Below, one piece after another: positions 34,879 to 41,792 of a stretch of 41,792 nt of DNA; within the stretch, counting starts at the first letter, position 1; every line of letters starts with the position of its first letter. The position numbers and the translations under genes were made by a program. This DNA is from JAAUTS01 sp034440395 (GTDB lineage Bacteria; Verrucomicrobiota; Verrucomicrobiia; Methylacidiphilales; JAAUTS01): assembly GCA_034440395.1 (NCBI GenBank), contig JAWXBW010000011.1, forward strand, positions 1 to 41,792, in the 5' to 3' direction. The notes under the pieces are model-generated. The model ran no database searches. It was not told where the DNA came from and saw nothing but the letters and a program-made list of their open reading frames with translations.

Positions 34879-36363
34879 TTATTTCCTTCGCTGAAACCAT
34901 ATTATCAAACCTAGGACAAGACCAAGAGTTGGGACAGAAATGAGTAGAAGAAAACTAGTTTGTAACTGCTGGTCACTTAGCTGCACGTTAAATTCCTGAG
35001 GCTGCTTAGCACTAATCCCCATGGATTGTTCTTTATCAAGCATCCAGTTCATACTATTTAGAAAGAAATCTAAAGGTGCTACATCTAAAAGTTGATTAAT
35101 AAGATAACTAGCACTCCCCACTGCCACGATCTTAGCTCCCGTGAGTTTAACTCCGCCATCTGTAAGCGAACCTTTATCAATAGCGGCCGCGACAACGAGT
35201 GGCCCCGCCATATCTTTTTCTGGATCTAACTCAGCCAAAGGATTAACTATATCTGTTTCACCCCAATAAGTTTTAGGAGATAAAACTAAAGGTGTAGCTT
35301 GACTACCTTTTAGGATTGTCAAAGAACGAGCCGATCTAAAATTTACATTCACTCCGCCCTTCCCTATCCACTCCGTCACGGGATGCCGAGCAAAGCTTTC
35401 ACCCAATACTTCCCCATACAGTCGCACCTGACCCATAATACTTATTTTGGTTACTGCTAGATTATTTTCAAAAATAATCCCGTAAGGCTTCAATATATTT
35501 TCTAGTCCCGACTGCGTTTTAGGGTCCAGCATGATCATAAGCCGAGCAGGCTTATCCGTGCGCTCTAAATACTGTTCAATTATCTCCACCTCAACAGGAG
35601 CTAGTGCCGTTGTTGGCCCGGCTATGATAAGCAGATCCATATCCTCGGGTAACCCGCCCTGCGATATAAGATTCCATTGGGCAATCTCCACATTTTGGCG
35701 TTTTATGTAATCAGCAAGCAGAGAATACCCACTCTTTTTGTCAGGAGAAGCCAAAGGGTCATACTCTCCGTGGCCTGAAAGAAAATAGACCTTTGATTTT
35801 TTACCCCCAACTAAACTTTGAATGGCCGAGGTAATCGCTTTTTCCGCCTTAAAAGTTCTAACGGATGCTGCACCACCGACCGTCACGAGAGAATTGTCAA
35901 TATCAGCTAGTTCATTGTAAGCGATAATTTTTTTCTGGCCTTTATAGTCCACCACGATGACATTTTCTTGGTCGCTCACTTTATAGAGCTCTGCGTATCG
36001 CTTAGCTTCGTCAAAATTAATAAACGGATCAACCCGCACGACTTTAATTTTATTCTTACTGTGGTAACGGTATTCACCTAGAATCGACACCACATCTTGC
36101 ATAATTAATTGCGCTGTGATGTCTCCTTGAGGCGTCGCAAAATTTACTAAGGTAACTTCTGCTGGAAGATTGCTGATAACATTCAAACTTTGGGTGCTCA
36201 GCTGGGTATAAGTGTTTAGGGAAATATCTTTACGAAAATAATATTTGTAGCCAATGTAGTTAACAGCGAAGAAAATGAATACGAGCAGCCCAATGCCAAT
36301 AAACTGGTTCATTCGCAAGTGCCAACGAGATTGATTTTTTTGTGTCATGGAAATCTTTTTCAA
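34879..36363 (-). CDS. GldG-like ABC-associated membrane protein
   Basis: This 494-aa protein has an N-terminal membrane helix (about 20-43), a periplasmic domain of the ABC-type-uncharacterized/GldG type (LSTQSLNVISNLPAEVTLVNF, VYFLSGHGEYDPL, DLLIIAGPTTALAPVEVEII, ending near PARLMIMLDPKTQ), and a C-terminal membrane helix (about 466-487) ending in FQRRK. The SGHGE and GPT motifs are typical for the family. It lies between the ABC permease and the DUF4340 gene. The complex has known links to gliding motility in Bacteroidetes; elsewhere its substrate is unknown. Confidence 0.88.
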   Translation of the reverse strand: MKKISMTQKNQSRWHLRMNQFIGIGLLVFIFFAVNYIGYKYYFRKDISLNTYTQLSTQSLNVISNLPAEVTLVNFATPQGDITAQLIMQDVVSILGEYRYHSKNKIKVVRVDPFINFDEAKRYAELYKVSDQENVIVVDYKGQKKIIAYNELADIDNSLVTVGGAASVRTFKAEKAITSAIQSLVGGKKSKVYFLSGHGEYDPLASPDKKSGYSLLADYIKRQNVEIAQWNLISQGGLPEDMDLLIIAGPTTALAPVEVEIIEQYLERTDKPARLMIMLDPKTQSGLENILKPYGIIFENNLAVTKISIMGQVRLYGEVLGESFARHPVTEWIGKGGVNVNFRSARSLTILKGSQATPLVLSPKTYWGETDIVNPLAELDPEKDMAGPLVVAAAIDKGSLTDGGVKLTGAKIVAVGSASYLINQLLDVAPLDFFLNSMNWMLDKEQSMGISAKQPQEFNVQLSDQQLQTSFLLLISVPTLGLVLGLIIWFQRRK

Positions 36364-36376
36364 AAACTAAAACGTC

Positions 36377-37135
36377 TTACGATTTAAGCCTGCGTAAGCT
36401 CATCACTTGTTGGGTCAGAAACAAAAATAAAAGAGTAAAGCTGAAGTAAAAAACAACAGGCCGCGTATCAAATACACCCTTAGAAAACTCACTCATATGG
36501 CCGAGCACGCCTATGTAGGAAATCATCTCCTGAAAAATGGAATCGTTAGCTCCCATCCCCAAAAAGCCAGAGAAGAATAGAAGAATTATAATAACAAAAG
36601 AACCGAAAGCGGCTAGCACTTGGTTGCGGCTCATGACCGAAGTAAATAAGCCTATGGATAAGTAAAACATTCCCACCATTAATACCATTGCGTAGGTTAA
36701 GGCAATCGGCCCCCAACTGATCGGGATTTGATTTTTAGTTAATACCTGAAAAATCCACACATACGTTAGCGTAGGCAGCCAAAGAGCTATGTAAAAAAGT
36801 ACCTGAGAAAAATACTTGGACAAGACCACATCCCAATCTGTTACGGGCGCAGTAAGTAATAGCTCTATGGTGCCGCTACGATATTCTTCGGAAAAAAGTC
36901 TCATAGTCAGAATGGGAATGGAGACTACAATAACGATCCAATAAAAAAAGGTGCTAAAGAAAACCTGCATGATGGTGAGATTTTGTAGGGCACCATTTTT
37001 GCTTACTGCGTAGAGCAGGAACTGGAAGGAAAATCCATTCACTAAATAAAGTAGGACAAAGGTTACGTAAGCTATGGGTGAAAATACCACCGCCGCCAGT
37101 TCACGTTTCAGTAAAACAAAAAAAGCTCGTGTCAT
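36377..37135 (-). CDS. ABC transporter permease (GldF-like)
   Basis: This 252-aa protein has six membrane segments: an ABC-2 type permease beginning FVLLKRELAAVVFSPIAYV and carrying the conserved RLFSEEYRSGTIELLLTAPVTDWDVVLSKY region after the second helix (quoted in part: EEYRSGTIELLLTAP). It starts 5 bp after the ATPase gene, so both are co-translated. It is the partner of the ATPase and of the GldG-like protein. The substrate is unknown. Confidence 0.9.
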   Translation of the reverse strand: MTRAFFVLLKRELAAVVFSPIAYVTFVLLYLVNGFSFQFLLYAVSKNGALQNLTIMQVFFSTFFYWIVIVVSIPILTMRLFSEEYRSGTIELLLTAPVTDWDVVLSKYFSQVLFYIALWLPTLTYVWIFQVLTKNQIPISWGPIALTYAMVLMVGMFYLSIGLFTSVMSRNQVLAAFGSFVIIILLFFSGFLGMGANDSIFQEMISYIGVLGHMSEFSKGVFDTRPVVFYFSFTLLFLFLTQQVMSLRRLKS

Positions 37136-37140
37136 AAAAA

Positions 37141-38070
37141 TTAATCCTGCGTTAATTCCACAAAAACATCTTCAAGCGTCGCCTTACCTTGGCGAAATTC
37201 ACGCAGTGGCCAGTTTTCTTTTTTAATAAGTTGATCCACCTCACCGTGTATGCTCATGCCAGGTTTAGCCTGACACTCTAGAGAAACCCATTCTCCTTGA
37301 AGCTGGGTAATAGTGACGGCAGAAACTGGCTCTATTTCTTTGATTTTTTTAATGGCCTCATTTGTATTGGACACTTCAATCGTTAAAAATAATGATCCAC
37401 TTTTAACCAGCCGTGTAAGATTTTCTAAGGTGTCCGATGCTTCAATTTTTCCTCGGTTAATAATGACAGCCCGATTACAAACCATTTCCACTTCTGACAA
37501 GATGTGGGTTGAAAGAAGAATTGTGTGCTCCTTGCCGAGTTCCTTAATCAAATCACGCACAGACCTAATTTGATTGGGGTCAAGCCCAGCAGTGGGTTCG
37601 TCTAAAATTAAAAGTTCTGGATCATTAACGAGCGCATCGGCCAAACCCACACGCTGACGGTAACCCTTCGAAAGATTATCAATAAGCTTGCGAGAAACGT
37701 CTTGCACGCCGCATTTGGACATGACCTCAGAAACTTTCTTCTTAATAGCCTTACCTGCCACGCCCTTAAGTCCCGCCCGGTAACTTAAAAACTCATAGAC
37801 GCGCATATCCGTATATAAGGGAACATTCTCTGGCATGTAACCGATTTTGCGGCGCACCTCAAGTGACTCGTTTAGCAAGTCATGACCCGCTATTTTAATT
37901 TCGCCTGATGTTGCAGGCAAATAGCTGGTCAATATTTTCATCGTAGTGCTTTTCCCTGCACCGTTCGGTCCGAGAAAACCGACTATCTCACCCTTATCGA
38001 CATGAAAAGTAATTCCACGCACCGCTTGATGACCCGCATAATTTTTATGTAAATTATTAACTGATATCAT
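37141..38070 (-). CDS. ABC transporter ATP-binding protein (GldA-like)
   Basis: This 309-aa protein has Walker A LGPNGAGKSTTM, Q-loop IGYMPENVPLYT, signature LSKGYRQRVGLADAL, Walker B LLILDEPTAGLDP, and switch His LLSTHILSEVEMV. The C-terminal domain (about 220-309) is the DUF4162-type extension common to ABC-2 exporters. It leads the island: ATPase, permease, GldG-like, DUF4340. gltX lies about 100 bp upstream on the same strand. Confidence 0.93.
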   Translation of the reverse strand: MISVNNLHKNYAGHQAVRGITFHVDKGEIVGFLGPNGAGKSTTMKILTSYLPATSGEIKIAGHDLLNESLEVRRKIGYMPENVPLYTDMRVYEFLSYRAGLKGVAGKAIKKKVSEVMSKCGVQDVSRKLIDNLSKGYRQRVGLADALVNDPELLILDEPTAGLDPNQIRSVRDLIKELGKEHTILLSTHILSEVEMVCNRAVIINRGKIEASDTLENLTRLVKSGSLFLTIEVSNTNEAIKKIKEIEPVSAVTITQLQGEWVSLECQAKPGMSIHGEVDQLIKKENWPLREFRQGKATLEDVFVELTQD

Positions 38071-38172
38071 GATAGATAGATTAAACTGTTGTAGTGATGG
38101 AGGCTTGTCAAGTAAGGTACGGTTTTTGGCATTTTTATTACTTGATTGTAATCCATGTAAACTTCTAACTCA

Positions 38173-39519
38173 TTAAATACTGGCTGAAGCTAATAAATTT
38201 TTCGTGCGTTCTAATCGGGATAAAACGCGCTCTTTCCCCATAACTTCGAGCATGTGATATAAAGAGGGTCCAACTCCACAACCTGCCACGCCAACACGAT
38301 AAGGATGAACATAGAGTGCGGGCTTAGCGCCTTTACTTAGGGCTAATCCTGCCAAGCTTTTTTCAAGCTCTGCCGCAGTCCAGACTTCTTGCTTCTGATA
38401 AATTTCTATCAGCTCTTGTAGGCGCTGGGTTCCGCCTTCCGACTTAAGTGATTTTTCTACAGCTTTAGCGTCATAGACAAAATCTTCTTTCAAAAAAGGA
38501 TTCAACCAGTCCGGTAAGTCCCGGCCTAACTTAATTTTTTCACGTATAATATCCAACACTCCCGTGAGATAACTCTCATCTAATCCCGTCAGATCTATTC
38601 CATGTTCTTTAAGATGTTGTTTAGCGAAGGCGTAGTAAGCTTCTTTATCTAAATCGCGCCAATACTCTCCATTCATCCAGTATAGTTTATTAATATCAAA
38701 ACGCGCGTTGCTACGGTTAATCTGGGGTAGATCAAATTTTTCAATCACTTCTTCAATTTTTAAAACTTCACGATTATCTTTCGGCGACCAACCTAAGAGA
38801 CAAAGATAATTACGCACCGCAGCACTCAAATAGCCTTGCTCAATATATTGACTTAATGCCGCACCTTCCTCGCGCTTACTCATCTTGGAACCGCCCGGGT
38901 TTAAGATCAGCGGAATGTGCGCATAGTGCGGAGCTTGCTCGCCTAATGCCTCGAACATGGCGATGTGTTTATGGGTGTTAGAGAGATGATCCTCCCCACG
39001 AATAACGTGGGTAATTTTCATTTCTAAATCATCCACCACATTGACGAAGTGGAACACAGGAGTGCCATCTTTACGAAAAATGGTAGGGTCAGGCTCCATC
39101 GTACGCTCAAAGGTAATCTCACCGCAAATCAGATCCTTCACCACGCCAGGGGTTTTAGGCATTTTAAAACGAACGGCACCGTCTGGCTCCTGATACGCCT
39201 TCCCGCTGGCTAAGAGTTTATCCCCATAAGCCTTGTAGATGTCCGAACGTTGACTTTGAAAATACGGGCCATAGTCGCCTTGGCTACTCCCATCTGGTTG
39301 AGCACCCTCATCCCAGTTAAGCCCAAGCCATTTCATTCCACTAAAGATAGCTGCCATTGCCTCAGGGGTGTTACGGGCTTTATCCGTATCCTCAATTCTT
39401 AAAACAAAAGTGCCGCCCGTGTGACGAGCGTAAAGCCAGTTAAATAAAGCTGACCGGGCTGAACCAATATGCAACATCCCCGTCGGTGACGGAGCAAAAC
39501 GAACGCGAACAGTACTCAT
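38173..39519 (-). CDS. gltX: Glutamyl-tRNA synthetase
   Basis: About 448 aa from ATG 39519 (MSTVRVRFAPSPTGMLHIG); an in-frame extension to 39597 adds 26 residues without family character and is not used. This class I synthetase charges tRNA-Glu. HIGSARSALFNW is the HIGH motif and KMSKREEGAAL the KMSKS motif. TDKARNTPEA and HVIRGEDHLSNTHKH are conserved active-site regions. The C-terminal anticodon-binding domain (about 320-448) is helical. The short LICGEI stretch is the expected catalytic-domain insertion. larE diverges upstream. Confidence 0.96.
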   Translation of the reverse strand: MSTVRVRFAPSPTGMLHIGSARSALFNWLYARHTGGTFVLRIEDTDKARNTPEAMAAIFSGMKWLGLNWDEGAQPDGSSQGDYGPYFQSQRSDIYKAYGDKLLASGKAYQEPDGAVRFKMPKTPGVVKDLICGEITFERTMEPDPTIFRKDGTPVFHFVNVVDDLEMKITHVIRGEDHLSNTHKHIAMFEALGEQAPHYAHIPLILNPGGSKMSKREEGAALSQYIEQGYLSAAVRNYLCLLGWSPKDNREVLKIEEVIEKFDLPQINRSNARFDINKLYWMNGEYWRDLDKEAYYAFAKQHLKEHGIDLTGLDESYLTGVLDIIREKIKLGRDLPDWLNPFLKEDFVYDAKAVEKSLKSEGGTQRLQELIEIYQKQEVWTAAELEKSLAGLALSKGAKPALYVHPYRVGVAGCGVGPSLYHMLEVMGKERVLSRLERTKNLLASASI

Positions 39520-39615
39520 AGGATGAAACATTAAACCGTGAAGTTGCCTCAAGCGCAAAGTTTTCTTTTCAAGCCAAGAACTGGATTCTTTAGCCACACC
39601 TGCTATATCTTTTCT

Positions 39616-40416
39616 ATGGAACCCTCCATAGAACGAAAAGAAGCACTGTTACGCGCACAGTTACAAGGACTGCCCAATGCCTTAATCGCCTATTCCGGCG
39701 GGGTGGACAGTGCCTATCTTCTCTGGACCGCAACTAAAATCCTTGGCTCAAAATGTTTAGGCGTCCTCGCTGACTCACCCAGTCTCAAACGAAGTGAGTT
39801 AGAACATGCCCTTCATTTTGCCCAAACTTGGAGCCTGCCTGTTCGTGTCATTAAAACGGAAGAATTAGCCAATCCCGACTACACCGCCAATCCGCTCAAC
39901 CGATGCTACCATTGTAAATACGAGCTCTTTGAGCAAATTAAATCCATAGCAGAAAAAGAAGAATACTCCACCATCTGCTACGGAGAAAATCTGGACGACG
40001 CCTCTGAGTTCCGCCCAGGCCAAGAAGCCGCCAAGACCTTTCATGTGCTCGCCCCTCTGCGTGATGCAGGACTGACTAAGCAAGACATCCGCAGCCTAGC
40101 CCTGCAGGCAGGCCTGAGTGTCGCCGATAAAGTTGCGCAACCTTGCCTCTCCTCCCGCATCCCACATGGGGCTGAAGTCACAGTAGAAAAGCTGCGACAA
40201 ATCGAGCAAGCCGAAGCCTTCTTAGAAAAGGAGGGCTTCAACATCTACCGCGTTCGGCACCATGGGAAAGTAGCGAGGGTCCAAGTCTCGCCTCAAGAAA
40301 CCCTGCGTCTCCTTGATCCCCTTATGAGGGAAAAAATAAGGACAGCTCTGAATCTATACGGCTTCAGCATCGTTGAGTATGATCAAGAAGGATATAGCGG
40401 CGCTTCCCTACGCTAA
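39616..40416 (+). CDS. larE: ATP-dependent sacrificial sulfur transferase LarE
   Basis: About 266 aa from ATG 39616 (MEPSIERKEALL); the longer frame from 39538 covers the divergent gltX promoter region and is not used. The PP-loop ATPase motif is ALIAYSGGVDSAYLL; CYHCKYELFEQI and YGENLDDASEFRPG are family signatures. AQPCLSSRIPHG contains the Cys that LarE sacrifices as sulfur donor in nickel-pincer nucleotide synthesis for lactate racemase-type enzymes. LarB and LarC are not in the window. Divergent from gltX with 96 bp between starts; the region between has no clear promoter. Confidence 0.93.
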   Translation: MEPSIERKEALLRAQLQGLPNALIAYSGGVDSAYLLWTATKILGSKCLGVLADSPSLKRSELEHALHFAQTWSLPVRVIKTEELANPDYTANPLNRCYHCKYELFEQIKSIAEKEEYSTICYGENLDDASEFRPGQEAAKTFHVLAPLRDAGLTKQDIRSLALQAGLSVADKVAQPCLSSRIPHGAEVTVEKLRQIEQAEAFLEKEGFNIYRVRHHGKVARVQVSPQETLRLLDPLMREKIRTALNLYGFSIVEYDQEGYSGASLR

Positions 40417-40529
40417 AAGTTATTAAATTCTTAGCGCTATAAAAATCTTGATACATAAAGGAAGAGGCTCCACGTCTAGACGCTGGGGTTTTTCTCTCTG
40501 GATACCACAAGCAGGACGGGGATTGTCTC

Positions 40530-40606
40530 GAAGCGTTGTCGTAAGTGTAACTGGTCTCCGTCACGTTCCCGAGAGTTTTTCCAGTGCGGTTGCCGTTGAG
40601 GTCGCA
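40530..40606 (-). pseudogene. RHS/YD-repeat remnant (first right-hand copy)
   Basis: Minus-strand reading gives DLNGNRTGKTLGNVT and then SYTYDNASRQ, an RHS repeat. The frame has a stop just upstream and runs after the repeat into unrelated sequence that overlaps the end of larE on the other strand. It is debris, not a working gene. It carries one copy of the 46-bp direct repeat (40547-40592). Confidence 0.75.
40547..40592. repeat. 46-bp direct repeat, left copy
   Basis: Matches 41276-41321 with two differences. Both lie in RHS-repeat coding debris (NRTGKTLGNVT region) in the same orientation. The two copies flank the DUF433/DUF5615 module. Confidence 0.85.
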
Positions 40607-40650
40607 CACCTAGACTGATATCATTCAACTTCATTATAGCAAAATTTAAT

Positions 40651-40989
40651 TCATCTCCTTTCTCTAACTTCAATCAAATAGTCGCCCGACTCTATCCGCT
40701 GGATAATTTGCGGCCAAAGTGGCAGTAACCACGACAACAGAGCTTGATTGGAGCTATTACCGATTTTTAACCATACGATAACTGGCGCAAAAGGACTAGC
40801 AAGTTGCCGTTCTGCAAAGTCCTGATCCTTAGTTATTATAACTGTTTGGTTGCTTAATGCGTAATTCCACTAAACAGAATCATCGGCTTCTCTCAAGCCA
40901 AGCTCTCTGACAGCTTTTGCCTCGTATCCAGCCTCGCATAACGCTTGAGCCAAAACTGGCGGCAACTGCGCATCAACCAGAAACTTCAC
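40651..40989 (-). pseudogene. DUF5615 PIN-like toxin, interrupted by TAG
   Basis: From GTG 40989 the frame reads VKFLVDAQLPPVLAQAL and, after codon 39, hits TAG (40870-40872), then continues WNYALSNQTVIITKDQDF and onward to TGA at 40651-40653, 112 codons in all. The LVDAQLPP start, the ITKDQDF motif and total length are those of DUF5615 (Mut7-C/PIN-like) toxins. A single nonsense mutation has therefore inactivated it. Its GTG overlaps the DUF433 gene stop (GTGA), as in intact modules. The remaining frame is undamaged, so the mutation is recent. Confidence 0.8.
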
Positions 40990-41210
40990 ACAGGTTGCAG
41001 CACGCTATGATTCGCTTGAGCGGAGGCATATTGCAGACATGCTCGAATATCTTCGACTTCAAGGTCTATGTAGTCTTGTAGGATTGTTTTCTCCGTAACA
41101 CCTGCCGCAAGCATATCGAGAACATCCACCACCCGGATACGCATCCCACGAATACAAGGCCTACCTCCGCATTGCTGAGGGTTGAACGTGATACGATCCA
41201 TATAAGTCAT
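40986..41210 (-). CDS. DUF433 antitoxin
   Basis: This 74-aa protein has the DUF433 pattern: MDRITFNPQQCGGRPCIRG and the helix-turn-helix MRIRVVDVLDMLAAGVTEKTI, ending DYIDLEVEDIRACLQYA. DUF433 proteins are the antitoxins paired with DUF5615 PIN-like toxins. The start could be ATG 41210 or ATG 41201 (MDRITF). The ATG at 41210 overlaps the stop of the neighbouring RHS remnant frame (41207-41209). Its toxin partner is broken, so the antitoxin now stands alone. Confidence 0.9.
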   Translation of the reverse strand: MTYMDRITFNPQQCGGRPCIRGMRIRVVDVLDMLAAGVTEKTILQDYIDLEVEDIRACLQYASAQANHSVLQPV

Positions 41211-41320
41211 AGCTTATTGTAGCTAAAGTTTTCCACTCTGGCAAGCATCGAAGAACTGGCTCTCACGCCATCCTGGTAACTGGTCGCCGTCACGTTCCCG
41301 AGGGTTTTTCCAGTGCGGTT
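41207..41320 (-). pseudogene. RHS/YD-repeat remnant (second right-hand copy)
   Basis: Minus-strand reading gives NRTGKTLGNVTATSYQDG and then VRASSSMLARVENFSYNKL before a TGA that overlaps the DUF433 start. The frame has a TAA upstream, so this is debris. It carries the second copy of the 46-bp direct repeat (41276-41321). Confidence 0.7.
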
Positions 41321-41321
41321 G
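41276..41321. repeat. 46-bp direct repeat, right copy
   Basis: Partner of 40547-40592 with two mismatches; same orientation, both within RHS-derived sequence. Together they bracket the toxin-antitoxin module. Confidence 0.85.
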
Positions 41322-41422
41322 CAGTGGCAAACAACTTAAGACACGCCCGTCTTGACCTTTTGTCGGGGTTGCTGACCCTATTGATAAAATTTGACCTCGT
41401 TGACTATGATTAGGTCTTAAAT

Positions 41423-41442
41423 ACAGAAAAACCTTTTTCTGT
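41423..41442 (-). terminator. Possible terminator hairpin
   Basis: ACAGAAAAA (41423-41431) and TTTTTCTGT (41434-41442) form a 9-bp stem with a 2-nt centre, just after the stop at 41444-41446. There is only a weak T-run on the minus strand and a short TTTTAT on the plus strand, and the loop is too small for a standard hairpin. Confidence 0.3.
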
Positions 41443-41443
41443 T

Positions 41444-41792
41444 TTATAAACGCGTTTCCGCGCCCCATCAATAAAAGCTTCCACTCCTTGCGGCTTACTC
41501 TCAGCCCTATACCATGCTTCATCAATGGACACAGAATGAATGCCTCCTTAACCATCAATAATCATGTCATAACTCCCAAGCTCTCCAAAATCCACAACAT
41601 GCCTAATAGCCCCTTCTTTATTGGTTTGGACGGTTATGGATTTCGGTTTAATTTGCTTATCGAGATCAACAACAACCAATGGGTTGCCCACGCTTGATAT
41701 ATTGATGGATTTCATTAATTTAGACTCTTGATCAATTTGTATGAGAAGACAGTTGCGCTCGTCACTATCCGACGCATTGCGAATAGAGATAA
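41444..41792 (-). pseudogene. Unrecognised reading frame with in-frame TAA, runs off right edge
   Basis: The minus-strand frame entering at the right edge reads RNASDSDERNCLLIQID, then VGNPLVVVDLDKQIKPKSIT, and reaches GSYDMIIDG, then TAA (41548-41550). The same frame continues GGIHSVSIDEAWYRAESK up to TAA at 41444. The protein-like character on both sides suggests one original C-terminal region broken by a nonsense change, or a real stop followed by chance coding. The composition (beta-rich, secreted-looking) fits an RHS-associated or surface protein. No family is recognised. The N-terminal part is outside the window. Confidence 0.5.

Noticed and set aside
39520..39597. N-terminal extension of gltX
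   Set aside because: The added 26 residues do not resemble GltX, and MSTVRVRFAPSPTG is the canonical start.
41350..41415. Further full copy of the REP-like element
   Set aside because: Only a short TGCTGACCCTATTGAT-like similarity is visible, not enough to call a copy with confidence.

Overview
The window looks like a chromosomal segment from a Gram-negative PVC-group bacterium, most likely Verrucomicrobiota. This is an inference from gene content: a Gld-type ABC/GldG/DUF4340 gene island, a CPBP protease resembling the exosortase-associated family, RHS-type proteins with a Cys/Gly-rich N-terminal module, and lipoprotein and periplasmic anchors. No 16S rRNA gene or other definitive marker is present. 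Many starts lack a clear Shine-Dalgarno sequence.

Left accessory region (1-7.8 kb, all minus strand). From upstream to downstream it holds: (i) a 1083-aa protein with an RHS-protein-like N-terminal half and an alpha/beta-hydrolase C-terminal half; (ii) an overlapping membrane-anchored partner; (iii) a headless second copy of the hydrolase half, starting a few residues before the same junction sequence; (iv) its own overlapping membrane-anchored partner; (v) a tiny secreted peptide; (vi) a tandem REP-like repeat; and (vii) an RHS (YD-repeat) remnant at the edge. A 170-bp block is shared almost perfectly at the junction of the two hydrolases, and a 45-bp scar of the hydrolase 3' end abuts the stop of the first partner gene. 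This layout resembles a polymorphic effector with a displaced 'orphan' effector/immunity cassette and is the most interesting part of the window.

Core region (7.9-40.4 kb). It is mostly housekeeping: DoxX; BaiN-like flavoprotein; replicative helicase dnaB; DNA polymerase I; a Lys/Ala-rich small protein; GTPase yihA; tRNA-dihydrouridine synthase; an SMP-30-like lactonase; a thiD-comEC-FHA gene cluster; a CPBP protease; ruvC-ruvA; a secreted EEP-family phosphodiesterase; typA; asd; a small lipoprotein; a YkgJ-nadB pair; tRNA-Asp(GUC); a TPR membrane protein; the four-gene ABC/GldG/DUF4340 island; gltX; and larE. Two intact PIN-toxin/antitoxin modules (24.7-25.4 and 32.2-32.9 kb) are inserted between them, each with a plausible operator at the antitoxin start.

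Two core proteins look catalytically degenerate. The FHA protein carries what appears to be a class III nucleotidyl-cyclase fold without catalytic residues. ComEC has a beta-lactamase-like tail without its His motif.

Right accessory region (40.4-41.8 kb, minus strand). It is decaying: two RHS remnants carrying a 46-bp direct repeat flank a DUF433/DUF5615 toxin-antitoxin module whose toxin is broken by an in-frame TAG. Beyond it is an unrecognised reading frame interrupted by an in-frame TAA that runs off the window. RHS debris at both ends suggests the core is bordered by RHS-type recombination hot spots.
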